DNA of 64,000 nucleotides from Mobiluncus porci (GTDB lineage Bacteria; Actinomycetota; Actinomycetes; Actinomycetales; Actinomycetaceae): NCBI RefSeq assembly GCF_009695935.1, contig NZ_VUMY01000012.1, positions 1 to 64,000 of the forward strand, read 5' to 3'. Shown piece by piece: positions 1 to 11,481 of this stretch (position 1 is its first letter; each line of letters starts with the position of its first letter). The notes under the pieces were generated by a model. It saw only the letters and a program-made list of their open reading frames with translations, ran no database searches and was not told where the DNA came from. The position numbers and the translations under genes were made by a program.

Positions 1-2
1 CA

Positions 3-137
3 GACGCGCAACTCGAGGAATACTACCTAAACCAAGAAAACCAGCACATCACCAGGCGAAGCCTCCCCGGATGGGGCGACGGAATCATCTGGAACGAACT
101 CCACCACACCACCCCCTACAACAACACATGGGACTAA
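3..137 (+). CDS. C-terminal end of an unrecognised protein (cut by window edge)
   Basis: An open frame enters from the left edge and ends at TAA 135-137, giving the last 44 residues of a protein rich in Asn, His and Thr (ends PYNNTWD). Codons use A and C heavily and T rarely, unlike the neighbouring whiB and guaB, which suggests foreign origin such as the end of a transposase or other accessory gene. I do not recognise the family. It converges with whiB across the hairpin at 195-232. Confidence 0.45.
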   Translation, partial: DAQLEEYYLNQENQHITRRSLPGWGDGIIWNELHHTTPYNNTWD

Positions 138-194
138 CCCCCCAGACACACAATTTGTCCTTTAACCCCAGCGCGCCCCTACGAGGTCTGAAAT

Positions 195-232
195 ACTTGT
201 TGGGCCGGGTCCGAAGACCCAGCCCAACAAGT
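195..232. terminator. Strong hairpin between convergent genes
   Basis: An 11-bp perfect stem (195-205 with 222-232) continues inward as GGGTC/GACCC around a CGAA loop. No T-run follows on either side, so it is not a textbook intrinsic terminator, but it lies between the end of the left-edge gene and the end of whiB, where a bidirectional terminator is expected. Bases 138-290 hold nothing else I can identify. Confidence 0.55.
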
Positions 233-290
233 AAATGCAATCTCTAGCGGATTAACCCCCGCCAAGGTTTTCTACAGAAAACAGAATGGT

Positions 291-581
291 TTACGCCGAT
301 ATTGCCTCCTGTTGTTTCCAGTACGCGGCGCGTTCCTCTTCGGTCATCCCGCCCCAAATTCCATAGGGCTCGTGCGCGTTCAAAGCGTAGGTGCGGCACT
401 GCTCCAAAACCGGGCAGTTGGCGCAAATCGCTTTGGCAGCAGCAGCACGGCGACGACGGGTTCCGCCACGTTCACCGTCAGGATGGAAGAACGGAGCCGT
501 TCCCATATCTTTACAAGCAGCGTCATCTTGCCACTGCCAAGATTCAATCGTCGGAGCGGGGAGGTACGTTACGTTACTCAT
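291..581 (-). CDS. WhiB-family iron-sulfur transcriptional regulator
   Basis: A 96-residue protein of the actinobacterial WhiB family, which bind a [4Fe-4S] cluster and act with the housekeeping sigma factor on transcription. The four cluster cysteines are visible: one near residue 23 (DAACKD), then CANCPVLEQC with the CxxC...C spacing, followed by the family's GIWGG turn. The short basic tail after GIWGG is typical of WhiB1/WhiB2-like proteins rather than long-tailed WhiB7; the exact subgroup cannot be settled here. An AAAGGAAG ribosome site lies just upstream of the ATG. It is divergent from guaB. Confidence 0.93.
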   Translation of the reverse strand: MSNVTYLPAPTIESWQWQDDAACKDMGTAPFFHPDGERGGTRRRRAAAAKAICANCPVLEQCRTYALNAHEPYGIWGGMTEEERAAYWKQQEAISA

Positions 582-2354
<1,773 letters not shown>

Positions 2355-2408
2355 AATTTTCGTGGAAGCAAATTTTTCGCCCTGAGGGGTACGGGTAGAG
2401 TTGTTTCC

Positions 2409-3122
2409 ATGATTAATTCGACAGTGCCTTGGTATGAAGGCGCCTGGCTAGGCTTTGATACGGAAACCACTGGGGTGTGGGTGAAACGCGACCGGATAGC
2501 GACCGCTTCGCTCATCTGGAGAGAGGGCGGTGACAATCGGGTTCACAACTGGATAATTAATCCGGGCGTGCCGATGCCCCCGCAAGCGAGCGCGGTCAAC
2601 GGTCTTACCGATGACTACCTGGCTCAAAACGGTGAGCAGCCCGCGGGGGCTTTGGAAAAAATTGCCTCTGAGCTCGCTTCCGCAATGTCTCGGGGGATTC
2701 CGGCTGTGGGTTTCAATGTCTCCTTCGATTTCCAGATTCTGGAAGCGGAGCTGGCTCGAAACGGCCTACCTACAGTCCAGGAACGTTTGGGGGGAGCCTT
2801 GGCTCCGATTATCGATCCTCTCGTTTTGGACCGCGCCCTAGATAGATACCGCCGCGGAAAGCGCCGCTTGGCTGCGGTTTGTGCCGTCTATGGACTGGGG
2901 GAAGACCGTGATTTCCACCACGCGGAGGCGGACGTGGCCGCGACTTTGGATTTACTTTCCGCAATGGTGGATCGCTTTGAGGAGTTGCGTGCGATGACGC
3001 TTACTGAACTCCAGCAGTTCCAGCGTGACAGCCACCGCATCTGGGCGGAAAGTTTCAACGAATTCATGAAACAGAAACACGGGAATTTTCACCCTGCCCC
3101 CGTGACCTGGCCGGTTCCCTGA
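2409..3122 (+). CDS. DnaQ-like 3'-5' exonuclease (DEDDh)
   Basis: A 237-residue stand-alone exonuclease of the DnaQ/RNase T fold. Exo I is visible as FDTETTG at about residues 17-23, Exo II around GFNVSFDF, and Exo III as HHAEADVAAT with the HxxxxD arrangement of the DEDDh group. Such proteins resemble the polymerase III epsilon subunit and act as proofreading or repair exonucleases. The single-domain size with no BRCT or helicase fusion leaves its partner unknown. It starts 54 bases after guaB and may be co-transcribed with it. Confidence 0.88.
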   Translation: MINSTVPWYEGAWLGFDTETTGVWVKRDRIATASLIWREGGDNRVHNWIINPGVPMPPQASAVNGLTDDYLAQNGEQPAGALEKIASELASAMSRGIPAVGFNVSFDFQILEAELARNGLPTVQERLGGALAPIIDPLVLDRALDRYRRGKRRLAAVCAVYGLGEDRDFHHAEADVAATLDLLSAMVDRFEELRAMTLTELQQFQRDSHRIWAESFNEFMKQKHGNFHPAPVTWPVP

Positions 3123-3235
3123 AGGGGGCGAAAATAGCAAAATGGCTGCCAAGCCGTTATGCTGGGTAAGGAAAATTTCCTGCGAGGGTGGCAGACTCGC
3201 ACACATTCAGTCGTGATTTCGGAAAGGTTTTGGAG

Positions 3236-3985
3236 ATGAATACGACAATGAATGTGGATTTCGAGGCCACCGCCGCGAAATCCACGCCGGTAGTGAAATT
3301 CGTTGGATCTGGAAAAGCTCGATTCTATGACCTGTTTTTGGCACTATTCGTGGCTTTGCTCTTGATGAGTAATATCTCGGCCACGAAGTTAATCGGCGTA
3401 GAGGCAGGACCCCTGTCTCTCGTCTTTGACGGGGGCGCGATTATGTTCCCGCTAACCTATATTCTTGGCGACATCTTGTCGGAAGTCTACGGATTTAAGG
3501 GAGCATGGCGCGCCGTTTTCATGGGTTTCGCCGTCTCGATTCTAGCCTCGGTGCTGTTTTACCTGGTGGCGCTCGCTCCGGCTGGGCCCGGGGACATTAA
3601 TGATGCAGCATTCAAGGCGATTTTCGGTTTTGTCCCGCGGATTGTGGCGGCCTCGCTAGTCGGTTACGTCTTGGGTCAGCTCTTGAATGCTTTTGTTCTG
3701 GTGCGGATGAAAGGCCGGACGGGAGAGCGGTTCCTGTGGGCACGCATGATTGCCTCAACATTGGTGGGGGAACTTGTTGACACGGTGGTCTTTTGCACGA
3801 TTGCCTTCGCGGGGCTTGTCAGCGGGGCGGACTTCCTGAAATACGTCGTGACGGGGTATGTCTATAAGTGTGCGGTCGAGATTATCATGTCGCCTATTAG
3901 TGTCCAGGTTATCGGCTTGGTGAAGCTCCAGGAAAGGAATTATGCACCGATTGATACGGGTCTTGTTGAAGGGGATATTCGATAA
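3236..3985 (+). CDS. Queuosine precursor transporter (YhhQ/QPTR family)
   Basis: A 249-residue integral membrane protein with about six hydrophobic segments, including LFLALFVALLLMSNI near residue 35 and the family's polar stretch FPLTYILGDILSEVYG. YhhQ-family proteins import preQ0/preQ1 or queuine-type 7-deazaguanines. The next gene is tRNA-guanine transglycosylase, so uptake and insertion of the base are encoded side by side. I chose ATG 3236 because GGAAAGG at 3221-3227 is well spaced; an in-frame GTG at 3188 has no better site. No preQ1 riboswitch could be recognised upstream. Confidence 0.88.
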   Translation: MNTTMNVDFEATAAKSTPVVKFVGSGKARFYDLFLALFVALLLMSNISATKLIGVEAGPLSLVFDGGAIMFPLTYILGDILSEVYGFKGAWRAVFMGFAVSILASVLFYLVALAPAGPGDINDAAFKAIFGFVPRIVAASLVGYVLGQLLNAFVLVRMKGRTGERFLWARMIASTLVGELVDTVVFCTIAFAGLVSGADFLKYVVTGYVYKCAVEIIMSPISVQVIGLVKLQERNYAPIDTGLVEGDIR

Positions 3986-5410
<1,425 letters not shown>

Positions 5411-5413
5411 CTC

Positions 5414-8400
5414 TTGGGGCTTTTTGATACATTACGCGGCGGGATTGTGAGCGTGACGGGCGGCGCGCCACGAACGGCAACTGCGCATACCCCATTATCT
5501 GTTCTCCAAGCAGGTTCGTTGGACAAGTCAGCCATTCTTGATGCCTGGTCCTTGGTGGAGCGACTTTCTGAGGGGGATTTCAACACAAAAAATGTTGAAA
5601 TCCTCACCTTTCAGGAACTCCAAGACGATGATTACCACTCTTTATTCAGGGAGCTTCTGGAAAAAGAAAAAAATGACAAAACAAATTATGGAATCGTGGT
5701 TTATCTGGGGATTTTCCGCTCAGAACAAGTGATTGAAAAACTTCGTGCGGTATTTGGAACGGATCCCACGGATGAAGAAATTGTCACGGGGAAAAAATTT
5801 ACCTTGGCGCTGTACTTTGACAAGGATTTGAATCTTAGTGATGGTCAAACTTTCTTTACTGAAAGTGGCTATATGATTCAGAGCAACGGCATCCCGAAAC
5901 GCGAGGAGTTCGAAACATACGAAAAAAGCGAGAATGAGAAGCTCAAGCAGCGTTTCGAAGACACCGCCGAAGATCCCGGCAAGTTCAACGTGGCTTTTGG
6001 TGGGCTCTTGAAGGACACGGGAACCACTGTTGAGGACTGTAGGGTGCAGGCGGTAAAGGATCTTGAAACCGATGCGACTAACCTGCACTCGTTCTTCCTC
6101 GACGATCTCGACAAGGCTCGTAAGCTCAATACCGATAACCTTAACCGATACCTTAGCGGCGGGGGTGCGCAATATAACCTGGAGGCTCGTAGCGATTCGC
6201 CAGACTTCAACCCCAATCTGTTCCAAGCAATCCTCGAACCGGCCAACTATCCTTTGGGGCGTTACCCGAGTAACACTAAGTATGCACTGTCTTTGATGCA
6301 GCAGGTTGCGGTGAACTTGTCAATCGGATACGACAACCAACAGATGCGCAGTGTCAACGGTCCGCCGGGAACCGGTAAAACCACCCTGCTGAAAGACATT
6401 TTTGCTGAACTTGTGGTGCAACAGGCCTATGAAGTGGCGAAAACCGGGGGCGGTGAGATAAAAGGCGGACCGGAAAACGCTTACCGGGAGAAGGCAACTA
6501 TCGGCAATCTTCTTCCCAAAGTCGCCGAAAACAACATAATTGTTGCGAGCTTAAACAATGGTGCGGTGCAAAACATCGTTAATGAAATTCCGCTGATAAA
6601 AGATATCGATGAGAAACTGGTTGAGGAACTCAAAACTGCTGATTATTTCCGGGTAATCGCCAATTCCAAGCTAGAGGCAGAACGGCAAGAAGGTGAAGAT
6701 GGTAAGAAACAAAAGGTTCCTAAATCTTCACCCAACGGGGAGGAAAAATATTGGGGATTGTTCTCTCTGGAAGGCGGACGCTCAGGCAATGTAAAGAATA
6801 TCCTCGCCAACGTGAAACACGTGGTGAAATATCTCAACCGGGTATATGTATCGAGCCCCGAGGTCTATAAGGATTTCCTTAAGCAATACCAAGAAGTTGC
6901 GTCGTTGCGTCGCGGCCCCTCCCGCGGACCCGTGGACTGGAATCTTTCTTATGAAGAATTGCAACAGTCTAATCCATGGTTCGATGAACAATTCAGGATT
7001 GCGCAATCTCGGCTTTTCATTGCGGCACTTAAAGTGCGCAAGCAATTCCTGTATGAAAACCGCGAGAACCTCAAGAAGGCCGCGATAATTACGTCGAAAC
7101 CGGGGGATTACTTCGAGAAGAATCAGCAACTCCCTCGAATCGCTTTTGAATGGATTAACTTCGCGGTTCCGGTTATCAGCTCCACTTTCGCGAGCTTCGC
7201 GCGGATGTGCAAATACCTGGGCGAAAACTCCCTGGGTCACCTGTTCGTTGACGAGGCTGGACAGGCACCGCCACAAGCCGGTGTGGGGGCGATAATGCGT
7301 TCCAAACACGTGATGGTGGTGGGGGATCCTTCCCAGATTAAGCCCGTGCTGACTCTAGACTCGAAAGTGCTCGGGATGCTTTGCAAACATTACGGAATCA
7401 CTGAAAAGTATCTTTCCGATTCCGCATCGGTTCAGACCCTCGTTGACTCCGCCAGCCAGTACGGGTTTTACCGGGAGAGTGACAAGAGCTCGGAGTCTTG
7501 GATCGGGATTCCGCTGTGGGTGCATCGGCGCTGCCAGTATCCGATGTTTACCATCTCCAACCGGATTTCATATGGCGGTCTGATGGTTCAAGGCAATCCT
7601 GGCTATGGGAAAACTGGATGGTTTGATATTTCCGGAAAAGCCATCAATAAGTATGTGGAGGAACAGGGCGAGTTTCTGGCGCAAAAAATTCAGGCAATGA
7701 TGAAGGATAATCCTGCAATTGCTGATAAAAACGAGAAGGACGTGATCTATGTCATCTCGCCTTTTGCCAACGTGGCCGTGCAGCTCGCGAAGAAGCTTAG
7801 TAACATAGGTTTCACTCGGTCTGTCGGGGATAGTGAAAAGGCAACGAATGTGGGAACGATTCACACATTCCAAGGCAAAGAAGCCCCAATCGTTTTCATG
7901 GTGCTCGGCGCCGATAACTCAAGCAAAGGTGCCGCCGGCTGGGCTGTGGGAGAGCCAAATATGATGAATGTGGCGGCAACACGAGCCAAGAAAGAGTTCT
8001 ATGTCATTGGCGATAAACAGCTCTATTTGGGGCTCGGGCCTGTGGCGTCCCAAACCCATGCCACTATTCAGGAATATGCCAGAGATCATCACGAGTTGAT
8101 TGATGAAGATGTTTCCGTTGTAATCCCAAAGGTTGTTGAGTCGACTGATGCCCGGGAAGCGAAAGAGCAACCGACCGAGACACCCGAGCCCAAAAGTCAC
8201 GTTATACCGGACTTGAATATGGAAACGAAACTCACCAAATCCGTCGAACGGCCCGCACCGGCTGTTGCTGCGGTTGGCGACGATATGGCCCTGTCGTGGG
8301 GGAAGGCTTGCACTTCTTTCGGTGGAGTTCCTGAGGAGTTTAAAGACACAAAAACTGTCAATCAATTGCTGAAAGCCAAGGGATATATCTCTTGGAAGGG

Positions 8401-8527
8401 CGGTTGGGTGCCGACGGAAAAAGGGCTGGCAATCGGGATTGTTCAATCCGATTACGAAGGAAAACCAACATGTAATTACACCAAGGCGTCTTTTGAAGCC
8501 GTGTTGAGAATCCTTACGGGGGAATAA
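5414..8527 (+). CDS. Large SF1 (UPF1/Dna2-like) helicase-family ATPase
   Basis: A 1037-residue protein. Residues 1-310 match nothing I know. Walker A (GPPGTGKTT) is at about 316, an aspartate-rich motif II as VDEAGQAPP at about 612, motif III-like GDPSQIKPV soon after, and C-terminal motifs GTIHTFQGKE (about 818) and NVAATRAKKE. These are AAA_11/AAA_12 features of the UPF1-like helicases. The last 55 residues look like a small winged-helix or KilA-C-type domain. It starts at TTG 5414; the ribosome site AAAGGAG (5401-5407) ends right before the tgt stop, so translation is probably coupled. The DNA is more AT-rich than tgt and guaB3, suggesting transfer. Substrate and role are unknown; a phage-defence role is possible but has no partner gene here. 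Confidence 0.8.
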   Translation: MGLFDTLRGGIVSVTGGAPRTATAHTPLSVLQAGSLDKSAILDAWSLVERLSEGDFNTKNVEILTFQELQDDDYHSLFRELLEKEKNDKTNYGIVVYLGIFRSEQVIEKLRAVFGTDPTDEEIVTGKKFTLALYFDKDLNLSDGQTFFTESGYMIQSNGIPKREEFETYEKSENEKLKQRFEDTAEDPGKFNVAFGGLLKDTGTTVEDCRVQAVKDLETDATNLHSFFLDDLDKARKLNTDNLNRYLSGGGAQYNLEARSDSPDFNPNLFQAILEPANYPLGRYPSNTKYALSLMQQVAVNLSIGYDNQQMRSVNGPPGTGKTTLLKDIFAELVVQQAYEVAKTGGGEIKGGPENAYREKATIGNLLPKVAENNIIVASLNNGAVQNIVNEIPLIKDIDEKLVEELKTADYFRVIANSKLEAERQEGEDGKKQKVPKSSPNGEEKYWGLFSLEGGRSGNVKNILANVKHVVKYLNRVYVSSPEVYKDFLKQYQEVASLRRGPSRGPVDWNLSYEELQQSNPWFDEQFRIAQSRLFIAALKVRKQFLYENRENLKKAAIITSKPGDYFEKNQQLPRIAFEWINFAVPVISSTFASFARMCKYLGENSLGHLFVDEAGQAPPQAGVGAIMRSKHVMVVGDPSQIKPVLTLDSKVLGMLCKHYGITEKYLSDSASVQTLVDSASQYGFYRESDKSSESWIGIPLWVHRRCQYPMFTISNRISYGGLMVQGNPGYGKTGWFDISGKAINKYVEEQGEFLAQKIQAMMKDNPAIADKNEKDVIYVISPFANVAVQLAKKLSNIGFTRSVGDSEKATNVGTIHTFQGKEAPIVFMVLGADNSSKGAAGWAVGEPNMMNVAATRAKKEFYVIGDKQLYLGLGPVASQTHATIQEYARDHHELIDEDVSVVIPKVVESTDAREAKEQPTETPEPKSHVIPDLNMETKLTKSVERPAPAVAAVGDDMALSWGKACTSFGGVPEEFKDTKTVNQLLKAKGYISWKGGWVPTEKGLAIGIVQSDYEGKPTCNYTKASFEAVLRILTGE

Positions 8528-8547
8528 ATCTCGGCTAGGGTTAAGTC

Positions 8548-9666
8548 ATGAACGATGAAGTGGAGATTGGGCGCGGCAAACGCGGGCGACGGGCATATTC
8601 TTTTGATGAAGTAGCGGTAGTGCCAACTCGGCGAACTCGCGACCCCAGAGATGTATCTTTGAGCTGGCAGTTTGATGCGTACTACATGAAGATTCCGGTG
8701 ATGGGCGCACCGATGGACTCCGTGATGAGCCCAGAGAATGCTATCAAACTCGGCAAACTCGGCGGGATTGGGGTGCTAGACCTTGAGGGGCTGTGGACGC
8801 GCTATGAAGACCCTCTGCCGTTCTATGAGGAACTCACTCGCTTGGATCAAACCTCAGCGAACGTCACCGCGAAACTCCAAGAAATCTACGCCGAGCCGGT
8901 GAAACCCGATCTCATGGCCGCGCGCCTAGAGGAGATTAAGGCCGCTGACGTTATCGTGGCCGGCGCGATGAGCCCTGCGGGAACCCAAAAACTGTGGGAA
9001 GCCGTTGCGGAGGCGCCCCTGGACGTATTCGTCGTGCGCGGTTCCACCGTTTCCGCTGACCACGTCTCTTCCCAGGCCGAGCCCTTGAACTTGAAGCAAT
9101 TCATCCACCACCTCGATATCCCAGTCATCGTCGGCGGGGTTGCTACCTATACCGGCGCCCTGCACCTGATGCGCACCGGCGCGGCCGGTGTTTTGGTCGG
9201 TTTTGGCGGCGGGGCGGCTTCCACCACGCGACGCACCATGGGTATTCACGTCCCGATGGCGACCGCGGTGGCCGACGTGGCGGCGGCTCGGCGCGACTTC
9301 ATGGATGAGTCTGGCGGGCGCTATGTCCACGTTATTGCTGATGGGGGCATTGGGCTTTCGGGGGATATTGTGAAAGCGATTGCTTGCGGGGCCGATGCGG
9401 TTATGCTCGGTACCGCTTTGGCGCGTGCGTCTGAGGCCCCCGGTAATGGCTGGCACTGGGGGAGTGAGGCACACCATTCGACCCTGCCGCGCGGCTCGCG
9501 GGTTGAAGTCGGGACGGTCGGAACCTTGGAACAGGTGCTGTTTGGACCGGCCGACAACGCGGAGGGGACCTTGAACCTGATGGGGGCATTGCGCCGCACC
9601 ATGGCGACCACCGGTTACACCGATGTCAAGGAGCTCCAGCGTGTCGGGGTCGTAATCGGTTACTAA
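8548..9666 (+). CDS. guaB3: GuaB3 family IMP dehydrogenase-related protein
   Basis: A 372-residue IMPDH/GMP-reductase-fold protein without CBS domains, of the type found in actinobacteria and cyanobacteria next to or in addition to guaB. The barrel begins with SFDEVAVVPTRRT and MGAPMDSVMSP, has VGFGGGAASTTR at the catalytic-loop position (SGSICTTR in GuaB), and GGIGLSGDIVKAI as phosphate-binding segment. The catalytic cysteine of classical IMPDH is not seen in this loop, so an activity different from IMP oxidation is likely; GMP reductase-like function has been suggested for the family. The gene is 20 bases after the helicase. Confidence 0.9.
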   Translation: MNDEVEIGRGKRGRRAYSFDEVAVVPTRRTRDPRDVSLSWQFDAYYMKIPVMGAPMDSVMSPENAIKLGKLGGIGVLDLEGLWTRYEDPLPFYEELTRLDQTSANVTAKLQEIYAEPVKPDLMAARLEEIKAADVIVAGAMSPAGTQKLWEAVAEAPLDVFVVRGSTVSADHVSSQAEPLNLKQFIHHLDIPVIVGGVATYTGALHLMRTGAAGVLVGFGGGAASTTRRTMGIHVPMATAVADVAAARRDFMDESGGRYVHVIADGGIGLSGDIVKAIACGADAVMLGTALARASEAPGNGWHWGSEAHHSTLPRGSRVEVGTVGTLEQVLFGPADNAEGTLNLMGALRRTMATTGYTDVKELQRVGVVIGY

Positions 9667-9702
9667 TTTTTCACGCCTATTGAGAATCGGTATCATCAAA
9701 GC

Positions 9703-11481
9703 GTGAGGAATTCAGGCAAGCCTAAGTTGGGTACGTTGCAATCCCCGGCGGGGCGGCGCGCCGGATGGGGGATTGTGGCATGCTTTTGGCTGACAATGCT
9801 CGCAATGGCGGCGGTATTTGTTGCCGGTGGTAAGATTCTCGACGGCTTTTTGCTGGCTGCGTCCGGCGGCGAGGTTTCGGATGTTGTGTCAGAAGCTGCC
9901 ACAACGACAGAGTCTGGCGCGGGAGAGACTTCAGCAACAGTCCCAACCTTCTCTGGGCTTTTCCCCGCGCCTGCAAACCTCACCTTGTGGATTGCCGGCG
10001 CGGTGGCGACTCTCTTGGTTTTCCTTGGCAAATTTGGAGAAGCCCACCTCGAAACCACCTCGCAAATCCGCGAGGAAAACCGGATTCGAGAAATGCTCAT
10101 CACGGGAGTATTCCGGCTCGGTCCGGCACGGGTAAAACGTGCGCAACTCGGTCGCCTCGTGAACCTCGCTACGGATTCCTCCGAAAAATTTACCGTCTAT
10201 CTCCAATCCTTCCTCCCCCAGGTCAAAGGGTCTTTTTCCGCGCCCATATTGTTGGTGGCGGCGATGGCTGTTTTCGTCCATCCCCTGCTGGCAGTCTTGA
10301 TGACTGTTTGTCTGCCGGTGATTCCACTCGGAATAGTGGTTTTCCTGAAATTATTTCGTCGCTCGAGCTCTGGATCCACCCGCGCGCGCTCTGCCCTGGC
10401 TGCCGCCTACCTTGATGCCTTGGGTGGATTGACGACTTTACAGCTGCTGGGCGCGGGGAATCGTGTTAGTAACCAGCTCGAGGCAGTGGGAGAGGAAAAC
10501 CGGAGGGCGACGATGCAGTTGCTGCGCTCCAACCAAGTTGTAATCTTCGTGTTGGATACAGTGTTTTCCCTTTTCGCAGTAACTTCGGCGGCAGTTTTGC
10601 TGATGTTCCTCGCTATGAATGGGGACGTCACCCCGGGTCAGACTCTCACCGGTCTCGGCCTCGGGCTATTGCTCCTCGAACCCATTGACCACTTCGGATC
10701 GTTTTTCTATATTGCCATGGGCGGGCGCGGTGCCGGGCGCGGGATTCTCGAATTTTTAGGTTCCGTTCCCGGTCAGAGGAGGCTTCAACAAGCTGCTGGC
10801 GGAGCGGCAGCCGGTGCGGCCCATTTTTCGACCTCCGATGATTCCATGGTGCAACTCGAGGACGTGAGTAGCGGATACGGAGATAGGGACGTGCTTACAG
10901 GTGTGAACTTGGCGCTCCGAGAGGGGGAACGCGTGGCGGTAGTGGGTGCCTCTGGACAAGGGAAAAGCACTTTGCTGAACTTGATTAAAGGCTTTATTGC
11001 CCCCACTCAAGGGCAGGTTAGGGTCAAGGGGCGTAGTGGCAAGCTTTTGGACGAATCCGCTTTGGTGAGTCAAAACACCTGGCTGTTTACCGGAACGGTG
11101 CGGGAAAACCTCGCTGCGGTGGCTCCTGGGGCGAGTGAAGGTGAGTTGTGGAAAGCGCTGCGAGAGGCGCATCTCGACGCGGAGATTCGCGCCCTTCCGG
11201 ACGGGCTCGATGCGCGCCTGGGGGAAAACGGTGCGGGGCTGTCTTCGGGGCAAAAGCAACGGTTGAGCTTGGCTCGGGCGCTCGTTAGTGGGCGAAAGAT
11301 TTTGTTGTTGGATGAGGCCACTTCGCAGGTAGATCTCGCTTCGGAACGAGAGATTCTGGCGGCGCTAGCGGAACTTGGTCGGGAATACACGCTTTTGATG
11401 GTGACGCACCGCGGGAGGGTGTGCGAGCTGGCCGATCGGGTAGTTGAAGTGTCGAATGGGGAGGTGAGGGGGATTGAGTAA
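9703..11481 (+). CDS. cydD: ABC exporter half, CydD-like (membrane plus ATPase)
   Basis: A 592-residue half-transporter. About six transmembrane segments fill residues 15-330, followed by a nucleotide-binding domain with Walker A GASGQGKSTLLN, signature LSSGQKQRLSLARAL, and Walker B LLLDEATSQVD. It is paired by an 8-base overlap with the next gene, as for CydDC exporters of cysteine/glutathione needed for cytochrome bd assembly. No cydAB genes are in the window, so substrate assignment rests on resemblance only; another heterodimeric exporter is possible. The start is GTG 9703. Confidence 0.8.
   Translation: MRNSGKPKLGTLQSPAGRRAGWGIVACFWLTMLAMAAVFVAGGKILDGFLLAASGGEVSDVVSEAATTTESGAGETSATVPTFSGLFPAPANLTLWIAGAVATLLVFLGKFGEAHLETTSQIREENRIREMLITGVFRLGPARVKRAQLGRLVNLATDSSEKFTVYLQSFLPQVKGSFSAPILLVAAMAVFVHPLLAVLMTVCLPVIPLGIVVFLKLFRRSSSGSTRARSALAAAYLDALGGLTTLQLLGAGNRVSNQLEAVGEENRRATMQLLRSNQVVIFVLDTVFSLFAVTSAAVLLMFLAMNGDVTPGQTLTGLGLGLLLLEPIDHFGSFFYIAMGGRGAGRGILEFLGSVPGQRRLQQAAGGAAAGAAHFSTSDDSMVQLEDVSSGYGDRDVLTGVNLALREGERVAVVGASGQGKSTLLNLIKGFIAPTQGQVRVKGRSGKLLDESALVSQNTWLFTGTVRENLAAVAPGASEGELWKALREAHLDAEIRALPDGLDARLGENGAGLSSGQKQRLSLARALVSGRKILLLDEATSQVDLASEREILAALAELGREYTLLMVTHRGRVCELADRVVEVSNGEVRGIE

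Noticed and set aside
1-137. Left-edge gene end as an IS transposase
   Set aside because: Forty-four residues show no DDE or known C-terminal motif and no inverted repeat marks an element end, so it is left unassigned.
3123-3235. preQ1 riboswitch before the queuosine precursor transporter
   Set aside because: No C-rich loop pseudoknot with an A-rich tail matching preQ1-I or II could be found.
9181-9240. guaB3 as a damaged guaB because it lacks the catalytic cysteine
   Set aside because: The changed loop is a regular feature of the GuaB3 group and the gene is otherwise intact.
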